A stretch of 56,775 bases of DNA from an uncultured Alistipes sp. (GCA_944321955.1 CALUNG010000015.1:1-56775); one strand, 5' to 3'. Shown: positions 7,726 through 17,208, counted from the first letter of the stretch. Numbers and translations: made by a program. Notes: a model not told the origin generated them from the sequence alone.

Positions 7726-8634
7726 CTATTCGCCGCCATGCCCGCGGGGGTGCGCCCGCAAATATACCTCTTTCAGTTTTGCGATGCTGTTGTGGGTGTA
7801 CACCTGCGTCGTCTGCAGCGACGAGTGCCCCAGCAACTCCTGTATCTCGCGAAGGTCGGCGCCTCGATCCATCAGATGCGTCGCGAAAGTATGTCGCAGT
7901 ACGTGCGGGCTCTTCTTGCCCTGAACGCCCGCTCCGGCCAGTGCCGCCTTTACGGTACGGTAGGCCGTCATGCGCGAAATACGTTCTCCCTTCTCGGTTA
8001 AAAATAGCGCTTTTTCTCCACTTCTGCAAATATTCTGCCCCTCAAGTACCGATGAATATTCATCGAGCATGCGGCGTACCGTCGCATTCAGCGGTACAAG
8101 CCTCTCCTTGTCGCCCTTTCCGTGCACCTTCAGCGTCATACGGTCCGACGAAAAGTCGTCAGTATCGATACCGACGAGTTCGGCCAGACGCAGACCGCAC
8201 ATGTAGAACATCGTCACGATCAGAGCGTCGCGCACCTTGCGGAAGTCTCCGCCCGAAGCCTCCTCGCGCATCTCGTCCAGCAGCCGGGGCATGCGGGTCT
8301 CCGGCACGAACGACGGCAGACGTTTCGAGGTCTTGAGGTTGCGTATGCGGCTGAAAATGTCGTTCTCGACCAGGCCCTGACGGCGCAGATAGCGGAACCA
8401 TGCACGCAACGACGAAATCTCGCGATTCATCGATGCCGGCGATATGTGGTCTTCCTCCACGCGGTGGACTATCCATTCGCGTACGTCGTCCGCCGTGACA
8501 GCCTTCGGTTCAAAGCTTCGGCCCGAGCTCTCGAACCACGCGACGAAGCCCTTCACATCACGACGATAGTTGCGCACCGTCAGGGGTGAATAGCGTCTTT
8601 CTGCCTCGAGATATGCCAGAAACTTTTCGATCAT
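7726..8634 (-). CDS. xerC: Tyrosine recombinase XerC
   Basis: A 302-residue tyrosine recombinase. The N-terminal SAM-like core-binding domain (IEKFLAYLEAERRYSPLTVRNY) is at residues 1-95. The catalytic domain has the conserved Arg in GLRLAELVGI, His-x-x-Arg in SPHVLRHTFATHLMDRGADL, the His in LLGHSSLQTTQVYTH, and the nucleophilic Tyr in that last motif. With XerD it resolves chromosome dimers at dif during division; the length and housekeeping setting favour XerC over a phage integrase. I chose ATG 8634 because a -7 box (TAACTTTG) lies 25-32 bases upstream, which rules out the longer GTG start at 8679. Confidence 0.93.
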   Translation of the reverse strand: MIEKFLAYLEAERRYSPLTVRNYRRDVKGFVAWFESSGRSFEPKAVTADDVREWIVHRVEEDHISPASMNREISSLRAWFRYLRRQGLVENDIFSRIRNLKTSKRLPSFVPETRMPRLLDEMREEASGGDFRKVRDALIVTMFYMCGLRLAELVGIDTDDFSSDRMTLKVHGKGDKERLVPLNATVRRMLDEYSSVLEGQNICRSGEKALFLTEKGERISRMTAYRTVKAALAGAGVQGKKSPHVLRHTFATHLMDRGADLREIQELLGHSSLQTTQVYTHNSIAKLKEVYLRAHPRGHGGE

Positions 8635-8658
8635 GAGACAATCATCAACCTTATATAA

Positions 8659-8666
8659 CAAAGTTA
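8659..8666 (-). promoter_or_regulatory. -7 element for the xerC-hpf-glycosylase cluster
   Basis: Minus strand TAACTTTG, a perfect -7 match, 25 bases ahead of the xerC ATG. A -33 TTG is not seen at the standard distance. Confidence 0.7.
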
Positions 8667-8736
8667 CCAGTTTTTTCACAATGCTGTTTTCATTTCGTCG
8701 TGTTTTTTTGTCGCATTCTCCGAATACTGTTGAAAA

Positions 8737-8768
8737 ATTGGAATTTTGAGGAATAAATCATACCTTTA
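8737..8768 (+). promoter_or_regulatory. Probable promoter of the galM-GDPD-galK operon
   Basis: ATTG at 8737-8740, 20 bases, then TACCTTTA at 8761-8768. The last base departs from TAnnTTTG. The spacing and location 29 bases before the galM ATG support it. Confidence 0.6.
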
Positions 8769-8796
8769 CATATCCAATCGAAAACTGCAGAAGCAA

Positions 8797-9921
8797 ATGA
8801 AAAAGATTCTTACGGTCCTGCTGTTGTTCGCGGCGACGGCATGTACCCGGCAACAGAATGAGATCAAATTGCTCGATCCGGCAAACTTTTCAACAACAGT
8901 CGACAATGTTCCGGTAACGCTCTACACGCTCAGAGCCGGCGACCTGACAATGCAGGTCACGAACTATGGCGGACGTGTGGTATCACTGTGGGCTCCCGAC
9001 CGCGACGGCCGGTATGACGACATCGAGATAGGATATCCCGACATCGAGCACTACATCAACAATACGGGCGAACGTTACTTAGGAGCCGTGGTAGGCCCTG
9101 TGGCCAACCGCATAGCAAACGGGCGCTTCACTCTCGACGGCAAGGAGCACCTGCTGCCTCAGAATGACAACGGGCAGACCCTTCACGGCGGCACGATCGG
9201 CCTCGACCGCATGGCATGGCACGTCGACGAAGCCACCGACAGTTCGCTGCTCATGAGCTGCACCCTGCCCGACGGGCGGGACGGCTTTCCCGGCAACCGC
9301 GCCATCACAATGAAATACGAGCTCACGCCCGAAAACGAGTTCGTGATAACGTACGAAGCCCAGACCGATGCTCCGACCGTCATGAACATTTCGCACCACT
9401 CGTTCTTCAACCTCAAGGGCGAGGGCAACGGTAACGTCCTTGATGAAATCCTTACCGTCAATGCATCGCACACCACACCTGTAGACGAGCACCTCATACC
9501 TACCGGCGAGATAGCCGACGTCAGCGGTACGCCGTTCGATTTCCGCACGCCGACAGCCATCGGCAGCCGCATCGGCGAAGAGAATGAACAGCTGCGTAAC
9601 GGCCGTGGATACGACCACAACTGGGTCATCGACCGCGAGGATAACGGCGAGGTGATCCGCGTCGCCGACATCTACGATCCACAGAGTGGCCGCGGCATCG
9701 AGGTTCTGAGCGACCAGATCGCTCTGCAATTCTACAGCGGCAACTTCTTCGACGGCTCATACAACGGAAAGTACGGCAAACCGATAGGCTATCGCGGAGC
9801 CGTAGCGCTCGAGACACAGCGCTATCCCGATTCACCCAATCATCCCGACTTCCCGTCATGCACGTTACGCCCAGGCGAAGTCTACAGACACACCTGCATA
9901 TATAAATTCTATACCAAATAA
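8797..9921 (+). CDS. galM: Aldose 1-epimerase lipoprotein (mutarotase)
   Basis: A 374-residue enzyme that interconverts the alpha and beta anomers of galactose or glucose. The first 20 residues form a lipoprotein signal peptide with an ATAC lipobox, so it is expected in the envelope and not the cytoplasm. Family motifs: VTNYGGRVVSLWAPDR, then VGPVANRIANGRF, then LHGGTIGLDRMAW, then ISHHSFFNLKGEG (catalytic His), then GYDHNWVID, and the catalytic Glu in GAVALETQRYPDSPNH. I chose ATG 8797 because it opens the signal peptide and follows the promoter. It is the first gene of an operon with GDPD and galK. Confidence 0.93.
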   Translation: MKKILTVLLLFAATACTRQQNEIKLLDPANFSTTVDNVPVTLYTLRAGDLTMQVTNYGGRVVSLWAPDRDGRYDDIEIGYPDIEHYINNTGERYLGAVVGPVANRIANGRFTLDGKEHLLPQNDNGQTLHGGTIGLDRMAWHVDEATDSSLLMSCTLPDGRDGFPGNRAITMKYELTPENEFVITYEAQTDAPTVMNISHHSFFNLKGEGNGNVLDEILTVNASHTTPVDEHLIPTGEIADVSGTPFDFRTPTAIGSRIGEENEQLRNGRGYDHNWVIDREDNGEVIRVADIYDPQSGRGIEVLSDQIALQFYSGNFFDGSYNGKYGKPIGYRGAVALETQRYPDSPNHPDFPSCTLRPGEVYRHTCIYKFYTK

Positions 9922-9941
9922 ACAACTTAACCTTTTCAACC

Positions 9942-10727
9942 ATGAAACACACAATTCTTACGGCCGTGCTCGCGCTGGCAGCACTGACGGCAACGGCTCA
10001 GACACAGATCGTGGCCCATCGCGGCTATCACGCCAAGGAGGGATCGGCGCGCAACACCATCTCGAGCCTGCGCAATGCCCAGGAGCTCGGCGTTTACGGT
10101 TCGGAATGCGACATCAACATGACGGCCGACGATTCGCTGCTGGTGATCCATGGCATGTGGCACACCGACAAGAACGATCCCACACGCGTACACGCCCAGA
10201 AAGACAAATACAAGGATATCCGCAGCAAATCGTGTGAAGGAGGCAACATCGTTCCGACGTTCCGCGAATACCTCGCACAAGTGAAGAAGGATCCCAAGGT
10301 GCGTCTGGTAATCGAAATAAAAAGCCACGCCACACCGGAACGCGAGCTGCAGGTAACCCACGAAATCGTCAAGCAGGTTGCTGAGGCAGGTCTCGAAAAA
10401 CAGGTAGACTATATAGCCTTCAGTTCGGTGGTGTGCGACGAGCTGGTCAAGATCGTTCCGAAAGGCACCGAGATTGCATATCTCAACGGCGACTGGGAAC
10501 CGGCAAAGGTCAAGGAACGCGGATATACCGGCATAGACTACTCGCAGAATGTACTCAAGAAGCATCCCGAATGGATCAAACAGGCGCACAAGCTCGGACT
10601 GAAGGTCAACGTGTGGACCGTCGACGATCCCGAAGCGATGCGTTGGTTCATCGACCGCAAGGTCGATTTCCTAACCACGGACGACCCGGTTACGGCTCTC
10701 GGCATACTCAACGGGGAAAAGAAGTAG
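9942..10727 (+). CDS. Secreted glycerophosphodiester phosphodiesterase family protein
   Basis: A 261-residue protein with a cleavable signal peptide (ending TATAQ). The GDPD fold shows QIVAHRGYHAKEGSARNTI, GSECDINMTADDSLLVIHG, VRLVIEIK and VNVWTVDDPEAMRWF. These give the catalytic His of HRG, the metal-binding Glu/Asp of ExD and the second His. The usual Glu of PENT is replaced (ARNT), as I recall for other Bacteroidetes members, so activity is likely but not certain. It would cleave glycerophosphodiesters to glycerol 3-phosphate in the periplasm. It starts 20 bases after galM and 39 bases before galK. The OPA antiporter 1.4 kb downstream might import its product. Confidence 0.88.
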   Translation: MKHTILTAVLALAALTATAQTQIVAHRGYHAKEGSARNTISSLRNAQELGVYGSECDINMTADDSLLVIHGMWHTDKNDPTRVHAQKDKYKDIRSKSCEGGNIVPTFREYLAQVKKDPKVRLVIEIKSHATPERELQVTHEIVKQVAEAGLEKQVDYIAFSSVVCDELVKIVPKGTEIAYLNGDWEPAKVKERGYTGIDYSQNVLKKHPEWIKQAHKLGLKVNVWTVDDPEAMRWFIDRKVDFLTTDDPVTALGILNGEKK

Positions 10728-10766
10728 AAACGACCGAAAAACAATATAAAAAAACCTGATAAACCA

Positions 10767-11900
10767 ATGGAAATGAAAGACAAGGTGACGTCGAAGTTCG
10801 AAGAGCTGTTCGGCGCCGGGGCGACTCTCTACGCATCGCCCGGACGTATAAATCTAATAGGTGAGCACACCGACTACAACGGCGGATTCGTATTCCCGGG
10901 TGCTGTCGACAAGGGCATCATCGCAGCCATCCGTCCCAACGGCACCGACAAGGTACACGCATTCTCGCTCGACATGAACGAGATGTCCGAATTCGGGCTT
11001 CGCGAAGAGGACCTGCCTGCACAGAGCTGGGCCCGCTACATCTTCGGCGTGTGCCGCGAGATGCAGAAACGCGGAGTCAAGGTCGGAGGTTTCGACACCA
11101 CGTTCGCGGGCGACGTACCCCTCGGAGCCGGCATGTCGTCGTCGGCAGCCCTCGAGAGCACCTACGCATTCGCACTCAACGAACTGTTCGACGGTCATGT
11201 CGACAAGTTCGAGCTGGCTCGCGTGGGACAGGCTACAGAACACAACTACTGCGGCGTGAAGTGCGGTATCATGGACCAGTTCGCGTCGGTATTCGGCAAG
11301 AAGGGCAATCTCATGCGCCTCGACTGCCGCTCGATGGAGTTCGAATACTTCCCGTTCGACCCCAAAGGCTACAAGCTCGTACTGCTCGACTCGGTAGTAA
11401 AGCACGAACTCGTCGGATCGCCATACAACAAGCGCCGCGAATCGTGCGAGCGCGTAGCGAAAACGCTCGGTGTCGAAACGCTGCGTGACGCCGAAATGAA
11501 GGATCTCGAGGCCATAAAGGACAAGATTTCGGAAGAGGACTACAAACGTGCACGCTACGTGATCGGAGAGAAGCAGCGCGTGCTCGACGTGTGCGACGCA
11601 CTGCAGCGCGGCGATTACGAGACCGTCGGCAAGTGCATGTACCAGACCCACTGGGGGCTGTCGAAGGATTACGAGGTGAGCTGCGAAGAGCTCGACTTTC
11701 TGGTTACCGTTGCCGAGGAGTGCGGCGTAACCGGCTCGCGCATCATGGGCGGCGGCTTCGGAGGCTGCACGATCAACCTTGTCAAGGACGAACTCTACGA
11801 CCACTTCATCGCCGAAGCCAAACGCCGCTTCAACGAGAAATACGGACATGAACCGAAGGTGTACCCCGTCGTAATATCGGACGGATCACGCAAATTGTAG
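10767..11900 (+). CDS. galK: Galactokinase
   Basis: A 377-residue GHMP-family kinase that phosphorylates galactose at C1 in the Leloir pathway. The galactokinase signature GRINLIGEHTDYNGG is at about residues 25-39. The GHMP ATP-binding motif VPLGAGMSSSAALEST is at about 117-132, and the C-terminal SRIMGGGFGGCTINLV motif near 325. The start is ATG 10767; the next Met, two codons on, is also possible. It follows the GDPD gene by 39 bases and ends the operon; a terminator lies 51 bases downstream. No galT or galE is in the window. Confidence 0.97.
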   Translation: MEMKDKVTSKFEELFGAGATLYASPGRINLIGEHTDYNGGFVFPGAVDKGIIAAIRPNGTDKVHAFSLDMNEMSEFGLREEDLPAQSWARYIFGVCREMQKRGVKVGGFDTTFAGDVPLGAGMSSSAALESTYAFALNELFDGHVDKFELARVGQATEHNYCGVKCGIMDQFASVFGKKGNLMRLDCRSMEFEYFPFDPKGYKLVLLDSVVKHELVGSPYNKRRESCERVAKTLGVETLRDAEMKDLEAIKDKISEEDYKRARYVIGEKQRVLDVCDALQRGDYETVGKCMYQTHWGLSKDYEVSCEELDFLVTVAEECGVTGSRIMGGGFGGCTINLVKDELYDHFIAEAKRRFNEKYGHEPKVYPVVISDGSRKL

Positions 11901-11951
11901 ACAAGCAGAACATTACGGCTACAGACAGTAAGCCGCATACAATTCCGTTCA

Positions 11952-11984
11952 GTACCCGCCCGAACAAGGCGGGTACGTTTTTTC
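11952..11984 (+). terminator. Rho-independent terminator after galK
   Basis: A 9-base stem (GTACCCGCC / GGCGGGTAC), a 7-base loop, and a T-rich tail (GTTTTTT). It closes the galM-GDPD-galK operon. Confidence 0.93.
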
Positions 11985-12024
11985 ATGCATATAAGTTGCC
12001 GTCTCGCTTTTCATGGCCTCCGAT

Positions 12025-12055
12025 TTTGATTTTCGGGCCAAAAACGGTATCTTTG
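12025..12055 (+). promoter_or_regulatory. -33/-7 promoter of the OPA antiporter gene
   Basis: TTTG at 12025-12028, 19 bases, then TATCTTTG at 12048-12055. A near-ideal Bacteroidetes promoter, 38 bases before the ATG. Confidence 0.88.
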
Positions 12056-12093
12056 TTGGTCAATAAATTTACAACCGAAACTTAAAATCGTAA

Positions 12094-13485
12094 ATGTTCA
12101 AACAAATCGCCAACTTCTATCGAACCAGTGCTCCCGTAAAACAACTGGATATCGACGAAAAGGCACAGGCTCGCCTTTACCGCAAACTGAGCCTGCAATC
12201 GTTCATCGCCGGAACTCTCGGATACAGCCTCTACTACGTTTGCCGTACGAGTATCAACGTAATGAAAAAGCCGATACTCGACAGCGGCATGCTCGATGCC
12301 ACACAACTCGGAATCATCGGTTCGGCACTGCTCTTCGCATACGCCATCGGCAAATTCGTAAACGGTTTCATCTGCGACTACTGCAACATCAAGAAGTTCA
12401 TGGCCACGGGCCTTATCGTCTCGGCCGTCGCCAACCTCATGATGGGCATTCTCGGCCTCGGCGGACTGAGCTTCATCCCGACGGCCGCCATATTCATCGC
12501 CTTCGCCATAATGTGGGGCATCAACGGATGGGCACAGTCTATGGGTGCTCCTCCGGCAATCATCGCCCTGTCGCGCTGGTTCCCGCTCAACAGACGAGGC
12601 ACGTTCTACGGTTTCTTCAGCGCAAGCCACAACCTCGGCGAGTTCTTCTCGTTCCTCTTCGTGGGACTCATCGTATCGGTCGCCGGCTGGCAATGGGGAT
12701 TCTTCGGTTCGGCCCTGGCCGGACTCGTCGGCGTCGTCATCATAATCTTCATGATGCACGACACACCGGAAAGCAAGGGACTGCCACCGATCGAGGTGCT
12801 GGCTCATGAGAAAAAATCGAAGAGCGAAGGTGCCTCTACCCGCGAAATTCAACGTCAGGTACTGCGTACGCCCGCCGTATGGGTACTTGCAGCCGCCTCG
12901 GCATTCATGTACATCAGCCGCTACTCGCTCAACAGCTGGGGAGTGCTGTTCCTGCAGGAGGCCAAAGGATTCGACATCGCAACCGCATCGTCGATCATCT
13001 CGATCAACGCCCTGCTCGGAATATTCGGAACCGTTCTCTCGGGATGGCTCTCCGATACGCTCTTCCACGGCAACCGCAACATTCCGGCATTCTTCTCAGG
13101 CGTACTGCTGTCCATTGCATACGCGCTGTTCATCTACGGAGGCAACTCCTATACGGTCAACGTCATCAGCATGGTTCTCTTCGGCATCGCCATCGGCGTG
13201 CTGATCTGCTTCCTCGGCGGCCTGATGGCCATCGACGTCGTTCCGCGCCGTGCAACAGGCGCCGCCCTCGGCATCGTCGGCATGGCAAGCTACATCGCCG
13301 CCGGCATTCAGGATGTGGTGAGCGGATGGCTTATCGACGCCAACAGCACCGAAATAATCAACGAACTCGGCGAAACGGTCACCAAATACGACTTCCACGA
13401 AGCAGCAATCTTCTGGATCGGCGCTTCGGTAATATCGTTCCTGCTCCCGATACTCAACTGGGGCAAGAAGGTCAAGGAGGAGTAA
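12094..13485 (+). CDS. OPA-family organophosphate:phosphate antiporter (GlpT/UhpT-like)
   Basis: A 463-residue, 12-helix major facilitator protein. OPA-family features: YSLYYVCRTSINVMKKPIL in helix 1 with the substrate-binding Arg, GKFVNGFICDYCN in the loop after helix 2, WFPLNRRGTFYGFFSASHNLG in helix 5, and MHDTPESKGLPPIE at the mid-protein loop, which closely parallels GlpT. It likely swaps a sugar phosphate or glycerol 3-phosphate for inorganic phosphate across the inner membrane. The exact substrate is not decided by the sequence. It has its own promoter and a terminator, so it is monocistronic or leaks into the acyltransferase gene. Confidence 0.92.
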   Translation: MFKQIANFYRTSAPVKQLDIDEKAQARLYRKLSLQSFIAGTLGYSLYYVCRTSINVMKKPILDSGMLDATQLGIIGSALLFAYAIGKFVNGFICDYCNIKKFMATGLIVSAVANLMMGILGLGGLSFIPTAAIFIAFAIMWGINGWAQSMGAPPAIIALSRWFPLNRRGTFYGFFSASHNLGEFFSFLFVGLIVSVAGWQWGFFGSALAGLVGVVIIIFMMHDTPESKGLPPIEVLAHEKKSKSEGASTREIQRQVLRTPAVWVLAAASAFMYISRYSLNSWGVLFLQEAKGFDIATASSIISINALLGIFGTVLSGWLSDTLFHGNRNIPAFFSGVLLSIAYALFIYGGNSYTVNVISMVLFGIAIGVLICFLGGLMAIDVVPRRATGAALGIVGMASYIAAGIQDVVSGWLIDANSTEIINELGETVTKYDFHEAAIFWIGASVISFLLPILNWGKKVKEE

Positions 13486-13500
13486 AGACCCGACCTACGA

Positions 13501-13531
13501 CATCCACGCCCCTCACGGAGCGTGGATGTTT
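13501..13531 (+). terminator. Terminator after the OPA antiporter gene
   Basis: A 9-base stem (CATCCACGC / GCGTGGATG) with a 10-base loop and only three Ts after it, so probably leaky. An in-frame ATG lies in its right arm (13526) and is not a start codon. Confidence 0.6.
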
Positions 13532-13558
13532 CATATAAATACAACAACCATAAATGCC

Positions 13559-14677
13559 ATGGACCTCAAAGCTCACCCCCAACGGATCGTCTTCCTGGAT
13601 TATCTGCGTGCATTCGCATGCCTGACGGTCATCATCGTACACTCGGCCGAGTTCTTCTACATCGGCAGCGACAGCCCTCTGACCATAGCCCCCGGCGACA
13701 ACCTGTGGGTATCGCTTCTCGACAGCCCGTTCCGCGCCGCCGTACCGCTATTCATCATGGCGTCGAGCTACCTGCTCGTGCCGCTGCCATACGATACGCC
13801 GACATTCTTCCGCCGCCGCTTCAAGCGTGTCGTCATCCCGTTTGTAATATGGCTCATACTCTACGCCGTTGTCCCGCAATACGGAAACGCATGGGACGGC
13901 GAAGCCGCATGCAACAACCTGTTAGGCATCTGCTTCAACTTTCCGCCTGCCGCAGGACACCTGTGGTTCGTATACATGCTGCTGGGCGTCTACCTGCTCA
14001 TGCCGATAATCTCGCCATGGATCAAGAACCTGTCGAAACGGGGTGAAGAGACATTTCTGGCCGTCTGGGCGCTTACCACGCTCGTGCCCTACCTGCGACT
14101 CTTCACCAGCGACGGATACCTCTACGGCGAAGCGTTGTGGAATGAGTTTTCACTGTTCTGGTATGTCAGCGGATACATCGGCTACGTGGTACTGGCACAC
14201 TATATCCGTACACACATCGACTGGTCATGGCGCAAGACGCTGGCCGTGGCAATACCCTTGTTCCTTGCAGGCTACGCCCTGACCGCCGGCTGGTTCTACG
14301 GATATGCCGCGTCGATAGCCCCGTCCGACAACGGAGCAATACTCGGCAATACGCTGCAACTCGGGGAAATCGAGATCGGATGGCGCTTCTGCACGATAAA
14401 CGTCGCGATGATGTCCTTTGCCATATTCATCGTGTTCAAGAAGATAACGTGCGGCACCGGCACCTTCTACAGGGTCATCAGCGACATATCGCGTGTCAGC
14501 TACGGCATGTACCTGATGCACATATTCATACTGACAGCCGTATTCAAGCTCGCAAGCGGGTATTTCCCGTCGACGCCGGCCTGCATCCTGGGCGTGGGAA
14601 TCATCACCTACGTAATCACATACCTCGCAGCCAAGCTGTTGTCGTACATTCCCGGCAGCAAATACCTTCTGGGATAG
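13559..14677 (+). CDS. Acyltransferase 3 family membrane protein
   Basis: A 372-residue protein with about ten hydrophobic helices. The acyltransferase-3 opening RIVFLDYLRAFACLTVIIVHSAEF contains the conserved catalytic His-Ser region, followed by RAAVPLFIMASSYLL and FFRRRFKRVVIPFVIW. Enzymes of this family O-acetylate or O-succinylate surface polysaccharides and lipids from the inner membrane. The substrate is unknown. I chose ATG 13559 because the upstream ATG (13526) sits inside the terminator stem. It has no promoter of its own that I can see, so it probably depends on read-through from the antiporter gene. Confidence 0.88.
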   Translation: MDLKAHPQRIVFLDYLRAFACLTVIIVHSAEFFYIGSDSPLTIAPGDNLWVSLLDSPFRAAVPLFIMASSYLLVPLPYDTPTFFRRRFKRVVIPFVIWLILYAVVPQYGNAWDGEAACNNLLGICFNFPPAAGHLWFVYMLLGVYLLMPIISPWIKNLSKRGEETFLAVWALTTLVPYLRLFTSDGYLYGEALWNEFSLFWYVSGYIGYVVLAHYIRTHIDWSWRKTLAVAIPLFLAGYALTAGWFYGYAASIAPSDNGAILGNTLQLGEIEIGWRFCTINVAMMSFAIFIVFKKITCGTGTFYRVISDISRVSYGMYLMHIFILTAVFKLASGYFPSTPACILGVGIITYVITYLAAKLLSYIPGSKYLLG

Positions 14678-14696
14678 CTCCAGCCACATAAACTAA

Positions 14697-14728
14697 ACGC
14701 CCGGACAGTTCGGATTGTCCGGGCGTTT
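14697..14728. terminator. Bidirectional terminator between the acyltransferase and CDF genes
   Basis: An 11-base stem (ACGCCCGGACA / TGTCCGGGCGT) with an 8-base loop, and short T-runs on both sides. The two genes converge here. Confidence 0.88.
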
Positions 14729-14750
14729 GGTTTCTCCGTTCGTGACGGTA

Positions 14751-15650
14751 TCATTTTCTGGGCTCTACGTGCAGCGAGACGATCGTATTGTCACCGAAGC
14801 GCTCTTTTAGAGCCTTCTCGATTACGATGGTAAGTTTATGTGCATCCAGCACCGTCATGTTGCCATCGACACGTATATGGGCATCAATGGCTATGCCGGA
14901 ACCTATGCGGCGCGTACGCAGATTGTGCGGCATCGTGACGGCCGGATTGGCTGTAAGTATCTCCAGTATCTCGTTCTCGACATCGGCCGGCAACGACTTT
15001 TCGAGCAGCTCGTCCAGACCCGAGCGAACCAGTCCGACGGCTACCTTGACGATAAGTGCCGCTACGACGATTGCGGCTATCGGGTCGGCGATACGCCACT
15101 TTCCACCGAGAAAATAGGCGCAGCCGATACCTATAAGCGTACCGATCGATGAAAAGGCGTCGCTGCGATGATGCCACGCATTCGCGATTACCGACGACGA
15201 TTCGACGCGGCGTCCTACGGCTACCGTATATCTGTAGAGCCACTCCTTGGCCACGATCGACACCACGGCGGCGACAAGAGCTATGGGCTCGGGGCTCGGT
15301 ATGGTTCCGCCGCCAAGCACATGGGCTATCGAGCGAGCGCCGCTCACGAATATGCCTATGCCAACGGCCGCAAGCGCGAGGCCGATGATCAGCGTGGCGA
15401 GAGTCTCATACTTGCCGTGACCGTAGTCGTGGTCATCGTCCTTGGGCTTGGCCGAGATCTTCACGAAGACCAGCACAACAAGGTCCGTAGCAAAATCAGA
15501 AGCCGAATGCACGGCATCGGCAACCATGGCGCTGCTTCGTCCGAAGATACCGGCGAGCAGTTTGGCTATGGTCAAAAAGACATTTACCGCGGTCCCCACA
15601 AGGGTTACGCGGTAAATGGCCTTTACTCTTTCTTCAGGAGTCATTCCCAT
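14751..15650 (-). CDS. Cation diffusion facilitator (FieF-like) metal exporter
   Basis: A 299-residue CDF transporter with six transmembrane helices and a cytoplasmic C-terminal domain. The metal site is visible as Asp/His/Asp in MVADAVHSASDFATD (helix 2) and His/Asp in NAWHHRSDAFSSIG (helix 5). DDHDYGHGKYETLA is the conserved loop after helix 2. The last 80 residues form the ferredoxin-like dimerisation domain, ending in VSLHVEP. It exports zinc, iron or similar divalent ions by proton antiport. It starts 37 bases after the proS stop, so it is likely the second gene of a proS operon; I see no promoter between them. Confidence 0.94.
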   Translation of the reverse strand: MGMTPEERVKAIYRVTLVGTAVNVFLTIAKLLAGIFGRSSAMVADAVHSASDFATDLVVLVFVKISAKPKDDDHDYGHGKYETLATLIIGLALAAVGIGIFVSGARSIAHVLGGGTIPSPEPIALVAAVVSIVAKEWLYRYTVAVGRRVESSSVIANAWHHRSDAFSSIGTLIGIGCAYFLGGKWRIADPIAAIVVAALIVKVAVGLVRSGLDELLEKSLPADVENEILEILTANPAVTMPHNLRTRRIGSGIAIDAHIRVDGNMTVLDAHKLTIVIEKALKERFGDNTIVSLHVEPRK

Positions 15651-15687
15651 ATCGAAACGTATTTACGGCCGGGCCGTCATTCGCGCA

Positions 15688-17172
15688 TCAATAGCTGCGG
15701 GCGAAAAGCACGCGGCGATGCGACGGTTTGCCGGTGAATATGCACTTGCCCTCCTCCTCGACCGAATCGAGAGGTATGCATCGTATCGTAGCCTTGGTAG
15801 CCTCCTTGATCGCCACTTCGGTCTCGACGGTTCCGTCCCAGTGTGCCGATATGAAGCCGCCCTTGTTGTTGAGTACGTCGATGAACTCGTCCCACGTATC
15901 CACACGTGTGATCATCGAGTCGCGGAACTTGAGAGCCTTGCGGTAGATGTTGACCTGCATCTCCTCGAGCAACGAAGCGATGCGATCGACCAGTCCCTGC
16001 TGCGGAACGGTCTCCTTGGTAAGCGTGTCGCGGCGTGCAAGCTCGATGGTACCGTTCTCCATGTCGCGGGGGCCGAGTGCCAGACGTACGGGTACGCCCT
16101 TGAGTTCGTACTCGGCGAACTTGAAGCCCGAACGTACATTGTCGCGCAGATCCACCTTCACGCTGATACCGCGAGCCTTCAGTTCGTCGGCTATGGCATT
16201 CATGCGCTCGGACATGACCTTGAGCTGATCCTCGCCCTTGTAGATGGGCACCATGACAACCTGTATAGGTGCAAGTTTCGGAGGCAGCACCAGACCGTTG
16301 TTGTCCGAGTGCGCCATGATGAGCGCACCCATCAAACGGGTGGATACGCCCCACGACGTAGCCCATACGTATTCGAGCTTGCCCTCCTTGTTGACATACT
16401 GCACGTCGAACGCCTTGGCGAAGTTCTGGCCCAGGAAGTGCGACGTACCGCTCTGCAGAGCCTTGCCGTCCTGCATCAGCGCCTCGATGGTCAGCGTATC
16501 CTCGGCACCGGCGAAACGCTCGTTCGGCGACTTGTGGCCGACAATCACCGGCAGGCTCATGTAATCCTCGGCAAAGGTCTTGTAGACGTTGATCATCTTC
16601 TCGGCCTCGGCAATGGCCTCCTCGCGCGTCGCGTGTGCCGTATGGCCCTCCTGCCACAGGAACTCGGCCGTGCGCAGGAACAGACGAGTACGCATCTCCC
16701 AGCGTACGACATTGGCCCACTGGTTGCACAGAATCGGCAGGTCGCGGTATGACTGTATCCAATTCTTGTATGTATTCCAGATAATGGTCTCGGACGTAGG
16801 ACGTACGATGAGCTCCTCCTCGAGTTTTGCGTCGGGATCTACAACCACACCCTTGCCCTCGGGATCGTTCATCAGACGGTAGTGCGTAACCACGGCGCAC
16901 TCCTTGGCGAAACCCTCCACGTGGTGGGCCTCCTTCGAGAAGAACGACTTGGGAATGAACAGCGGGAAGTAGGCATTCTGATGCCCCGTCTCCTTGAACA
17001 TCCTGTCCAGCGCCGCCTGCATCTTCTCCCAGATGGCGTATCCATAGGGTTTGATAACCATACAACCCCTGACTGCGGAATTCTCCGCGAGCCCGGCCTT
17101 CACGACCAGCTCATTGTACCACTGCGAATAGTTGTCGTCCGCCTTGGTCAGATCCTTCAACTCTACTGCCAT
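15688..17172 (-). CDS. proS: Prolyl-tRNA synthetase (ProS type 3, short form)
   Basis: A 494-residue class II synthetase that charges tRNA-Pro. It is the archaeal/eukaryotic-type form without the editing insertion. Class II motif 2 is at [25 protein letters not shown], and motif 3 lies in the region [20 protein letters not shown]. The anticodon-binding domain (about 285-400) begins [10 protein letters not shown], and a C-terminal zinc-binding-like domain ends [18 protein letters not shown]. The gene has a strong promoter and an unusual palindrome at its start. The 3' neighbour is the CDF exporter. Confidence 0.97.
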   Translation of the reverse strand: MAVELKDLTKADDNYSQWYNELVVKAGLAENSAVRGCMVIKPYGYAIWEKMQAALDRMFKETGHQNAYFPLFIPKSFFSKEAHHVEGFAKECAVVTHYRLMNDPEGKGVVVDPDAKLEEELIVRPTSETIIWNTYKNWIQSYRDLPILCNQWANVVRWEMRTRLFLRTAEFLWQEGHTAHATREEAIAEAEKMINVYKTFAEDYMSLPVIVGHKSPNERFAGAEDTLTIEALMQDGKALQSGTSHFLGQNFAKAFDVQYVNKEGKLEYVWATSWGVSTRLMGALIMAHSDNNGLVLPPKLAPIQVVMVPIYKGEDQLKVMSERMNAIADELKARGISVKVDLRDNVRSGFKFAEYELKGVPVRLALGPRDMENGTIELARRDTLTKETVPQQGLVDRIASLLEEMQVNIYRKALKFRDSMITRVDTWDEFIDVLNNKGGFISAHWDGTVETEVAIKEATKATIRCIPLDSVEEEGKCIFTGKPSHRRVLFARSY

Positions 17173-17178
17173 AAAAAA

Positions 17179-17208
17179 TTACCTTTGCATTTTGCTGTGC
17201 AAAGGTAA
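17179..17208. repeat. Perfect 11-base palindrome overlapping the proS promoter
   Basis: Arms TTACCTTTGCA (17179-17189) and TGCAAAGGTAA (17198-17208) with an 8-base spacer. Each arm contains a -7 box facing outward from the centre of the opposite strand; only the minus-strand one has a fitting -33 box. It lies across the promoter and transcription start rather than wholly within the transcript. An operator is therefore more likely than an RNA hairpin. Confidence 0.7.

Noticed and set aside
7632-7739. A longer start for hpf in frame upstream
   Set aside because: It would overlap the end of xerC and adds non-conserved residues ahead of the MNVNIQ start.
8635-8679. A 15-codon N-terminal extension of XerC from GTG 8679
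   Set aside because: The extension overlaps a perfect -7 box, so the start is the ATG at 8634.
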